NCBI GenBank assembly: GCA_050012355.1 | Contig: JBEKHI010000262.1 | Coordinates: 1-11,986 of the forward strand | DNA from: JBEKHI01 sp050012355 | Lineage (GTDB): Bacteria; Actinomycetota; Actinomycetes; Streptosporangiales; Streptosporangiaceae | Length of the DNA stretch: 11,986 nt | Reading direction: 5' to 3' | Part shown: piece by piece, positions 6,268 through 11,986 of the stretch | Position numbering within the stretch: the first letter of the stretch is position 1 | Layout of the letters: the number at the start of each line of letters is the position of its first letter | Position numbers and translations under genes: made by a program | The notes under the pieces: generated by a model | Told to the model about the DNA's origin: nothing | What the model saw: the letters and a program-made list of their open reading frames with translations, nothing else | Databases searched by the model: none

Positions 6268-8076
6268 ATGCTCCCGATCAGGCGGGTGCCCGCCGTGTTC
6301 GCTCTACCGGCCGGATTCGCGGCTTTCCTAGCGGTAGGGACGCTAGCGGCGGCCCTCGGCGGACGGCTGCCCGGTACCGGTGTCCTGGCCGCCTGCGCGG
6401 CCATCACCGGCGTGCTGGCCTTCGTGGCCGAGCCGCTCGCCGCCGTACCGCTGGCCGCCATCGGGTGGCTGACCGTTATCGGCTTTTCCCGCCCGCCCTA
6501 CGCCGATCTGCGGCTGACCGGCTCGATCGCGGAACCGGGGGCGATCACGCTGGCCGCCACGGCCGTCGTCGGCGCTGCCCTGGGAGCGGGCGTGCGCTAC
6601 TACGTCCGGCGGTCCACACTGGTAGGTATGCAGCAGCAGCAAACGGTGAGGTCGGGGGCTATCGGCCGGCGACGGCTGCTGGCCGCACTCGGGCTGGCCA
6701 TCGCCGGGCTGCCGCTGCTGACCTGGCTGCTCACGGCGCAGCGTGCCCACCTCGACCTCTCGGACGACCTGCTGCTCTACCTGGTGGCCGTGGTGATCAT
6801 CACGGTGCTTGGCGGGTTCTGGCCCGCGGTTGGGGCGGCCATCGCGGCCAGCCTGCTGCTGAACTGGTACTTCACCAAGCCGCTGCACAACTTCACCATC
6901 GCCGAGCCGAGGAACCTGCTGGCCCTGCTGCTGTTCGTCACGGTCGCGGTGGCGGTCAGCAGCGTGGTTCACCTGGCTGCCCGCCGCACCGCACAGTCCG
7001 CCCGCAACCGGCAGGAGTCCGCCGCGCTGCTGGCCCTGGCCCAGACGGTGCTCGGCGGCGAGGACTCACCAGCTGCCATCCTGGGCCACTTGACGTCGAC
7101 CCACGGCGGGCAAGCGGAGCTGATCGAGCGGACCGGGGGCCGTTGGGTCCGGGTGGCGTCAAGCGGCGTCTCCGGCACCATCCCAGCGGCGAACCGGCTG
7201 GACATCCGGGCCGACCTGGCGCTACTGGTGACCGGACAGCGCCCCACCGCGACCCGCGCCCTGCTGGCAGGCTACGCGGCGCAGGCGGCCGCCGCGCTCG
7301 ACCGGGAACGGCTCCGCACCCAGGCCGCGCAGGCCGAGGCGCTGGCCGAGGCCAACCGGATCAGGACCGCTCTGCTCGCGGCGGTCAGCCACGATCTGCG
7401 TACCCCGCTCGCGTCGGTCAAGGCGAGCGTCAGCACGCTCCGCCAGACCGATGTCGACTGGTCGCCCGAGGACGAGGCCGCCCTGCTGGCGACCATCGAG
7501 GAGAACGCCGACCGGCTGGATGAGCTGATCGGCAACCTGCTCGACATGAGCCGGCTGCACACCGGCTCGCTGCAGCCGTTCCTGCGGCCCACCGCGATCG
7601 ACGAGGTAGCGCCGCTGGCGCTGCGCGGCCTGGATTCGCGGCTGCTGCTGAAGGTGCCGGACGAGCTTCCGCTGGTCCTCGCCGACCCGGGCCTGCTTGA
7701 GCGGGTGCTCGCGAACCTGTTCTCCAACGCGTCGCGGCACTCACCCGCGGCCAGTCCGCCGGAGCTGACCGCGCGGGCGGCCGGCGCCGCCGTCGAGCTG
7801 GAGATCGCCGATCACGGCGCTGGCGTGCCCGACGACGAGAAGGAGCGGATCTTCGAGCCGTTCGTCCGGCTGGGCAACAAGACCCCCGCCGGGAGGTCGG
7901 TCGGGGCTGGTTGGTCGGGGGGACCGGGCGTGGGACTGGGACTGGCGGTGGCTAAGGGGTTCGCGGAGGCGATGGGCGGCTCGATCGAGGCGGACACCAC
8001 GCCCGGCGGCGGGCTCACTATCCGGCTGACCCTGCCGATGGCGGCGGGCACCCCCGCGGTGGAGGCGGAATCGTGA
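6268..8076 (+). CDS. KdpD-like sensor histidine kinase lacking the N-terminal KdpD/USP sensor region
   Basis: A membrane histidine kinase related to the C-terminal half of KdpD. Residue numbers here count from an alternative GTG at 6247 (subtract 7 for ATG 6268). Hydrophobic helices lie at about 14-115; a DUF4118-type four-helix block at about 142-248 includes LLNWYFTKPLHNFTI; a GAF-like region spans about 255-350. HisKA carries SHDLRTPLA with phospho-acceptor H382. HATPase motifs are N box (about 485-500, NLFSNASRH), G1 (DHGAGVPDD, D522) and G2 (GPGVGLGLAVAKGF, about 559-572). Full-length KdpD (about 890 aa) begins with cytosolic KdpD and USP domains; these are absent. The 3' end overlaps the regulator start by 4 bp (GTGA), showing translational coupling. 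The start is uncertain: ATG 6268 has GAGGG too close, and GTG 6247 would be near-leaderless. It likely senses K+ limitation or turgor and phosphorylates the adjacent regulator. Confidence 0.9.
   Translation: MLPIRRVPAVFALPAGFAAFLAVGTLAAALGGRLPGTGVLAACAAITGVLAFVAEPLAAVPLAAIGWLTVIGFSRPPYADLRLTGSIAEPGAITLAATAVVGAALGAGVRYYVRRSTLVGMQQQQTVRSGAIGRRRLLAALGLAIAGLPLLTWLLTAQRAHLDLSDDLLLYLVAVVIITVLGGFWPAVGAAIAASLLLNWYFTKPLHNFTIAEPRNLLALLLFVTVAVAVSSVVHLAARRTAQSARNRQESAALLALAQTVLGGEDSPAAILGHLTSTHGGQAELIERTGGRWVRVASSGVSGTIPAANRLDIRADLALLVTGQRPTATRALLAGYAAQAAAALDRERLRTQAAQAEALAEANRIRTALLAAVSHDLRTPLASVKASVSTLRQTDVDWSPEDEAALLATIEENADRLDELIGNLLDMSRLHTGSLQPFLRPTAIDEVAPLALRGLDSRLLLKVPDELPLVLADPGLLERVLANLFSNASRHSPAASPPELTARAAGAAVELEIADHGAGVPDDEKERIFEPFVRLGNKTPAGRSVGAGWSGGPGVGLGLAVAKGFAEAMGGSIEADTTPGGGLTIRLTLPMAAGTPAVEAES
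7917..7940 (+). other. Canonical G-quadruplex motif inside the kinase gene
   Basis: Four G-runs on the coding strand (7917-7922, 7926-7928, 7932-7934, 7938-7940) are separated by three 3-nt loops (ACC, CGT, ACT). This meets the G3-N1-7 rule, and three more G-tracts lie just upstream (7891-7909). It encodes the Gly-rich ATP-lid/G2 box, so the motif may be a by-product of that coding need. It would also be present in the mRNA. Confidence 0.6.
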
Positions 8077-8774
8077 CCAGAGTGCTCGTCGTGGACGACG
8101 AGCCGTCGATACTCCGGGCGCTGCGGATCAACCTCACGGCCCGTGAGTACGACGTGATCACGGCCGCGGATGGCACCACCGGCCTGGCGGCCGTGGCGCG
8201 AGATCACCCGGACGTGATCATCCTCGACCTCGGCCTGCCCGACATGGACGGCACCGACGTCATCCACGGTGTCCGCGGCTGGTCCACGACCCCGATCATC
8301 GTGCTGTCGGCCTGGGGCCAGGAGGAGCAGAAGGTCGCCGCCCTCGACGCGGGGGCCGACGACTACGTGACCAAGCCGTTCGGCATGAACGAGCTGCTGG
8401 CCCGGCTGCGCGCGGCCGCTCGCCGGGCCGCGCCCGCACCGGACGAGGCGGTGCTGTCCACCCCGCACTTCACTATTGACCTGGCCGCCAAGCAGGTCCT
8501 CAGGGGGGACGGCGTCCCGGTGCGGCTCACCCCGACCGAGTGGCAGATCCTGGAGATCCTCACCCGTAACCAGGGCAAGCTGGTCACCCAGCGCCAGCTG
8601 TTGCACGAGGTGTGGGGACCGGCCTACCAGACGGAGAGCAACTACCTGCGCGTCTATCTCGCCCAGCTGCGCCGCAAGCTCGAGCCGGAACCCGCCACCC
8701 CGCGCTACCTGCTAACCGAACCAGGAATGGGGTACCGGTTTCAGTCCGCGAACACTCCCTCGCGGGAGGCATAG
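8073..8774 (+). CDS. kdpE: KdpE-type response regulator, OmpR/PhoB family
   Basis: A 233-aa two-component regulator. The receiver domain (1-118) has the acidic pair D8/D9 in VLVVDDE, phospho-acceptor D52 in IILDLGLPD, the S/T switch residue at S79 (VLSAW) and K101 in TKPFG. The winged-helix DNA-binding domain (about 130-228) has LTPTEWQILEILTRNQGKLVTQ and the YLRVYLAQLRRKLEPEP recognition region typical of KdpE. When phosphorylated it would bind tandem direct repeats. The GTG start overlaps the kinase stop (GTGA), so the pair is translationally coupled. KdpE usually activates kdpFABC; here the nearest K+ genes are the KimA-like importers, and the GCGTYAAR repeats upstream of the kinase suggest autoregulation. 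The last 34 bp overlap the convergent amidohydrolase gene. Confidence 0.92.
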   Translation: MTRVLVVDDEPSILRALRINLTAREYDVITAADGTTGLAAVARDHPDVIILDLGLPDMDGTDVIHGVRGWSTTPIIVLSAWGQEEQKVAALDAGADDYVTKPFGMNELLARLRAAARRAAPAPDEAVLSTPHFTIDLAAKQVLRGDGVPVRLTPTEWQILEILTRNQGKLVTQRQLLHEVWGPAYQTESNYLRVYLAQLRRKLEPEPATPRYLLTEPGMGYRFQSANTPSREA

Positions 8775-9931
8775 TCGTAGTGGTAAATCTCCTGCCCGGC
8801 GATCCAGGCTCGCTCGGCGCGGCTCATCACGTCGAGCGGGTCGCCCGACCAGATCACGACGTCGCCGGACTTGCCCGCTTCTAGCGACCCGATCCGGTCC
8901 TCGCAGCCGATGATCCTGGCCGGGTTGATCGTGACCGCGCGCAGCGCCACCTCCGGATCGAGGCCCTCCTTGACCGACAGCGTCGCCTGGTGGATGAGGA
9001 AGTTGATCGGCACCACCGGGTGATCGGTGGTGATGGCGATCGTGATCCCGGCGGCGGCCAGCCGGCCCGGGTTCGCGAGCGACCGGTTTCGCAGCTCTAC
9101 CTTGGACCGCGAGGTGAACAGCGGGCCGATCACCACCGGTACGCCCGCCGCCACGATCCGGTCGGTGATCAGGTGCGCCTCGGTCCCGTGATCGATCACC
9201 AGCCGGTACCCGAACTCCTCCGCGATCCGCAACGCGGTCGCGATATCGTCCGCCCGGTGGCAGTGCTGGCGCCACGGGATCTCCCGGCGGAGCACCCGGC
9301 CGAGCGCCTCGAGTTTGAGGTCGCGGGGGACCGGCTGATCGTCGTTATGGTGAGCTAGCTTGTCTTGGTAGTTCTGGGCCTCCACGAACGCCTGCCTGAT
9401 GACCGCGGCGATGCCCAGCCGGGTGGACGGGGTCTCCTTGCGGTCGCCGTAGACGCGCTTCGGGTTCTCGCCGAGGGCGGACTTGAGCCCGGCCGGCGAC
9501 TTCAGCACCATGTCGTCCACGGTGCGGCCCCAGCAGCGGATCGCGACGGTCTGTCCGCCGATCGGGTTGCCGGAGCCCGGGTTGATGTTGACCGCGAGCA
9601 CGCCACCGGTAATGGCGTCACGGAAGCCCAGGTCAGCTGGGTTGATCGCGTCCAGCGCGCGGACCTGGGCGGTGACCGGGTTGGTCATCTCATTGGTGTC
9701 CTGGCCCGCCCAGCCCTCGGCCTCCTCGTGCACGCCGAGGTGCGCGTGCGCGTCGATAAAGCCTGGTAGCACCCACTTCCCGGTCGCGTCGATGATCTCC
9801 GCGCCATCCGGCGGCGGGTCACTGCTCACCCCGGTGATCACACCGCCCTCGATCGTGACTGTTCCGCCTTCGATGGGGTCGCCCTCGATCGGTACGACCC
9901 GCCCGCCGCTGATAGCAATCGTTTCCGTCAC
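8741..9931 (-). CDS. Amidohydrolase family protein (imidazolonepropionase/dihydroorotase-like superfamily)
   Basis: A 396-aa metal-dependent hydrolase of the amidohydrolase superfamily. An N-terminal beta-sandwich (1-55) leads to the TIM barrel with GFIDAHAHLG (metal ligands H62 and H64). Further candidate ligands are H223/H225 (RQHCHRADD), H248 (VIDHGTEAH) and D303 (ITTDHP). The closing sandwich has TINPARIIGCEDRIGSLEAGKSGDVVIWSGDP (about 334-364), the usual re-entry to the composite domain. The layout resembles the imidazolonepropionase-like group; the substrate (a cyclic amide, hydantoin or peptide) cannot be told from sequence. The GTG start has AGGA 7 nt upstream. It faces the two-component operon and overlaps its 3' end by 34 bp. 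A twin palindrome lies 57-104 bp upstream of the start. Confidence 0.9.
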   Translation of the reverse strand: MTETIAISGGRVVPIEGDPIEGGTVTIEGGVITGVSSDPPPDGAEIIDATGKWVLPGFIDAHAHLGVHEEAEGWAGQDTNEMTNPVTAQVRALDAINPADLGFRDAITGGVLAVNINPGSGNPIGGQTVAIRCWGRTVDDMVLKSPAGLKSALGENPKRVYGDRKETPSTRLGIAAVIRQAFVEAQNYQDKLAHHNDDQPVPRDLKLEALGRVLRREIPWRQHCHRADDIATALRIAEEFGYRLVIDHGTEAHLITDRIVAAGVPVVIGPLFTSRSKVELRNRSLANPGRLAAAGITIAITTDHPVVPINFLIHQATLSVKEGLDPEVALRAVTINPARIIGCEDRIGSLEAGKSGDVVIWSGDPLDVMSRAERAWIAGQEIYHYDYASREGVFAD

Positions 9932-9987
9932 GGGAACATCCTAGGCAGATCGGGAACTTTGCCGCCTGATGCGCCGTAGCGAGTGCT

Positions 9988-10035
9988 GTCGATGTGACAT
10001 CGACCGGGCTCTATGCCGGTCGATGTCACATCGAC
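9988..10035 (-). repeat. 20-bp-arm inverted repeat with palindromic arms; terminator and/or twin operator
   Basis: Perfect 20-bp arms (9988-10007 and 10016-10035) with an 8-nt loop (GCTCTATG). The arm starts exactly at the stop codon of the HHE gene, so on the minus strand it would work as that gene's terminator hairpin, although no U-tract follows. Each arm also contains its own palindrome, TCGATGTGACATCGA (centre 9996) and TCGATGTCACATCGA (centre 10027). The centres are 31 bp apart, about three helical turns, and upstream of the amidohydrolase start, so a twin binding site for a dimeric regulator is equally possible. Confidence 0.75.
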
Positions 10036-10688
10036 TACCAGCGCTGCGTTCGGGCGTAGCGCGGGCGCCAGACCGCGCGGTACACCAGCCGGGCCGGGGG
10101 CGGGAGCGTCGCCAGGACGGCGGCCGCCTGGTCTTGGTCGGCGCCGTCGTTGAGCCAGGCGAACATCTCGCCGCCCGCGGACAGGCCGTTCTTGCGGGCC
10201 ATCTTGAACCCGGCACTCCGCCACTCGCCCGCGGTTAGCGCGACGCCGATGAGCGGCAGCGCGTCGCGTTCCTCGTGGGTCAGGTGCTTGAGGATGTCAC
10301 TGGTGAGCGCGTCGGTGACGTCACCGAGCCGTCCGTCCTCCGGGTGCGCGAAGGCGTGGTCCACCGCGGCCAGCAGCGGGTCGATCCTGGTGTGCTCTTC
10401 CTCCATCGAGTCGAGCACCGACTGGGCGCCCTGGCTCCGGCTGAGCCGGTCCCGCAGCGTCGGCCAGATGATCACGTCCTCGGCGGTGTGGTGCAGGTGC
10501 AGCTGGTGCTTGAACGTTTCCCAGCCAGCCCCGACAGCGGCCCGCCGCGCCGGATCTGGCAGGTCAGCGAACGCCGCCGCCCTGGCCAGCCGCACCAGGT
10601 CCCGGCGGAGCGCGTCGTGTGCGGCCAGCATGATCGTCAGGTCCGCCTCGCCCGTCCCGTGCCTGGCCGCGTTGGTCCCAGTAGCCAT
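10035..10688 (-). CDS. Hemerythrin-like HHE cation-binding domain protein
   Basis: A 217-aa cytosolic protein with one hemerythrin/HHE four-helix domain (about 15-150). Candidate di-iron ligands are H24 (LAAHDALRRD), H61/H64 with E70 (FKHQLHLHHTAED), H99 (EEEHTRID) and H135/H138 with E139 (LKHLTHEERDALP). The Trp- and Arg-containing tail (about 155-217) is typical of actinobacterial HHE proteins. Such proteins bind a non-haem di-iron centre and have been linked to oxygen, NO or peroxide handling. The start at 10688 is chosen for GGAGGGAG about 8 nt upstream. A longer frame from 10748 has no SD, and its extra 20 residues do not look like the family. A catalase lies just upstream on the same strand but behind a strong terminator. 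Confidence 0.9.
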   Translation of the reverse strand: MATGTNAARHGTGEADLTIMLAAHDALRRDLVRLARAAAFADLPDPARRAAVGAGWETFKHQLHLHHTAEDVIIWPTLRDRLSRSQGAQSVLDSMEEEHTRIDPLLAAVDHAFAHPEDGRLGDVTDALTSDILKHLTHEERDALPLIGVALTAGEWRSAGFKMARKNGLSAGGEMFAWLNDGADQDQAAAVLATLPPPARLVYRAVWRPRYARTQRW

Positions 10689-10766
10689 GGTGTATCTCCC
10701 TCCGTGTGTTCCGCACATATGACGGTTCCGGAGGTCATGGTGTGACAACAGGCCCGCGCCTGCAAC
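10689..10766 (-). promoter_or_regulatory. Putative promoter region of the HHE gene
   Basis: Minus-strand spacer between the catalase terminator and the HHE gene. It holds a TTGTCA hexamer as a possible -35 and TCATAT/CATATG further downstream as a possible -10, with a spacer of about 20 bp that is longer than ideal. A short inverted repeat ATGAC/GTCAT (10719-10723, 10734-10738) overlaps it and might be an operator. None of this is strong. Confidence 0.3.
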
Positions 10767-10812
10767 AACGCGAAGGATCGGTGTACCCAGGGGTACACCG
10801 ATCCTTCGCGTT
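10767..10812 (-). terminator. 22-bp perfect inverted repeat, catalase terminator
   Basis: Arms 10767-10788 and 10791-10812 are perfectly complementary (22 bp) around a 2-nt centre (AG); the real loop would be at least 4 nt. It starts 8 nt after the catalase stop. The ends are AAC.../...GTT, and on the minus strand GTTGTTG follows instead of a pure U-run. It is placed to terminate the catalase transcript and could act in both directions. Confidence 0.8.
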
Positions 10813-10820
10813 ATCCGGAT

Positions 10821-11986
10821 TCAGCTGCCGTTGAGTTCCTTGGCTAGGCGGGCGCCTAGGTCGGGGCTCACGTTTGTCCAGTACTCGATGACGCGCGGCC
10901 GGGTCTCGGGCAGGACGCCGGCCTTGACGTGCGCGGTGATGTTGGTGACCAGGTGGTCCCGGTCGGAGTCGGTCATCGCCTTCTCGTACAGCGCGCGGGG
11001 CTGCACGAAGTCGTCGTCGTCGCGGCGCTTGGTGTAGGCGGTGCGCATGATCTCGCCGGTCACCTCGTAGGTGTCGTCGGCGAACAGAGCCGGATCCGCC
11101 ACCGGGCCGCCGTAGGAGTTCGGCGCGTAAACCGGGTCGCCTGGGTTCAGGTAGCGCATCGAGCCGTCCTTGTTGTAGGAGTGGACGGCCGCGGCCTTGG
11201 GCTGGTTCACCGGTAGCTGCAGGTAGTTGGTGCCGATCCGGTACCGGTGGGTGTCCGGGTAGGACAGCAGCCGGCCCTGCAGCATCTTGTCCGGTGACGC
11301 GCCGATCCCGGGCACCATGTTGGCTGGCTCGAAGGCGGCCTGCTCGATCTCGGCGAAGTAGTTCTCCGGGTTCCGGTCGAGCGTGATCCGGCCGATGTTG
11401 ACCGGCGGATAGTCCGAGTGCGGCCAGACCTTGGTCAGGTCGAACGGGTTGAACCGGTAGTCCGCCGCCTCGGCGAACGGCATCAGCTGGACCTGGACCG
11501 TCCAGGACGGGAAGTCCACCTGCTTGATCGTCTCGTACAGGTCCCGGATGTGGAAGTCCGGATCCTGAGCGGCCAGCGCCTTGGCCTCGGAGTCGGTCAG
11601 ATTCTCAACGCCCTGATCGGTCTTGATGTGGTATTTCACCCAGAATTTCTCGCCCGCGGCGTTGTACCACAGGTAAGTGTGGCTGGAGTAGCCGTTCATG
11701 TGCCGCCAGGTGGCCGGGGTACCGCGGTCCGACATCAGGATCGTCACCTGGTGCGCCGACTCCGGCGACAGCGTCCAGAAGTCCCACTGCATGTTGTTGT
11801 CCCGCAGGTGGTTATCCGCACGCCGCTTCTGGCTGTGGATAAAGTCCTGGAACTTCTGCGGGTCGCGCACGAAGAACACCGGGGTGTTATTCCCGACTAG
11901 GTCGTAGTTGCCCTCTTCGGTGTAGAACTTGATGGCGAACCCACGGGGATCACGCGCGGTGTCCGCGCTGCCCAGCTCACCGGCCA
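10821..11986 (-). CDS. Haem catalase, C-terminal part (5' end outside window)
   Basis: About 388 residues of a monofunctional haem catalase, which splits hydrogen peroxide into water and oxygen. The frame stays open to the right edge, so the N-terminus with the catalytic His is missing. Visible motifs are DPRGFAIKFYTEEG, DLVGNNTPVFFVRDP (holding the distal-pocket Asn), the haem-ligand signature RLLSYPDTHRYR with axial Tyr at codon 11259-11261, and YFAEIEQAAFEPANMVPGIG. The protein stops soon after the helical tail (ARLAKELNGS), as in small-subunit catalases of about 480-500 aa, with no C-terminal flavodoxin-like domain. A start at 11879 is not real, since it would cut inside GNNTPVFF. The gene is followed by a strong hairpin and an HHE protein on the same strand. 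Confidence 0.95.
   Translation of the reverse strand, partial: AGELGSADTARDPRGFAIKFYTEEGNYDLVGNNTPVFFVRDPQKFQDFIHSQKRRADNHLRDNNMQWDFWTLSPESAHQVTILMSDRGTPATWRHMNGYSSHTYLWYNAAGEKFWVKYHIKTDQGVENLTDSEAKALAAQDPDFHIRDLYETIKQVDFPSWTVQVQLMPFAEAADYRFNPFDLTKVWPHSDYPPVNIGRITLDRNPENYFAEIEQAAFEPANMVPGIGASPDKMLQGRLLSYPDTHRYRIGTNYLQLPVNQPKAAAVHSYNKDGSMRYLNPGDPVYAPNSYGGPVADPALFADDTYEVTGEIMRTAYTKRRDDDDFVQPRALYEKAMTDSDRDHLVTNITAHVKAGVLPETRPRVIEYWTNVSPDLGARLAKELNGS

Noticed and set aside
10689..10748. 20-residue N-terminal extension of the HHE protein (ATG 10748)
   Set aside because: No SD is present and a good GGAGGGAG precedes the internal ATG at 10688.
11877..11879. GTG as the start of a short catalase
   Set aside because: The frame continues upstream with conserved catalase sequence (DPRGFAIKFYTEEGNYDLVGNNTP), so the gene is simply cut by the window edge.
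1..11986. CRISPR arrays, insertion sequences, phage genes or a defence island
   Set aside because: No regularly spaced repeats, transposase, integrase or defence domains were seen on either strand; gene content is chromosomal housekeeping and ion or stress functions.

Overview
The window comes from a high-GC Actinomycetota chromosome. The evidence is strong G/C bias at third codon positions, frequent GTG starts, TAnnnT-type -10 hexamers, and the order dnaX start / small SRP RNA (ffs) / tRNA-Ser(GGA), which is common in actinobacteria. The exact genus cannot be read from the sequence.

Layout. (1) 1-473: the first 38 codons of dnaX (minus strand, running off the left edge), the SRP RNA (minus) and a divergent tRNA-Ser(GGA) (plus), closed by a strong terminator hairpin. 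(2) 474-892: an AT-rich putative promoter, then a GC-rich, highly structured leader of about 300 nt that I read as untranslated; it may hold a c-di-AMP-type riboswitch (unproven). (3) 893-6183: two tandem paralogues of a KimA-like APC-superfamily potassium importer. Each carries a cytosolic USP-like domain and, unusually, a C-terminal OB-fold domain. A 93-aa, extremely acidic protein is encoded between them. The Shine-Dalgarno (SD) sequence of the second importer lies inside a long hairpin. (4) 6184-8774: a KdpD-like histidine kinase without the N-terminal KdpD/USP sensor part, and a KdpE-type response regulator, preceded by three direct GCGTYAAR repeats with 11- and 21-bp spacing. (5) 8741-10688, minus strand: an amidohydrolase whose 3' end overlaps the regulator gene by 34 bp, then a hemerythrin-like HHE protein, separated by a 20-bp-arm inverted repeat whose arms are themselves palindromes. 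(6) 10767-11986: a 22-bp perfect inverted repeat (probable terminator) and the C-terminal part of a haem catalase that runs off the right edge.

How the genes fit together. Regions 2-4 form a plausible potassium-homeostasis island: two KimA-type importers, a Kdp-type two-component system that may control them and itself, and several layers of RNA-level control. No kdpFABC genes are present in the window. Regions 5-6 look like separate units; the HHE protein and the catalase would fit oxidative or nitrosative stress.
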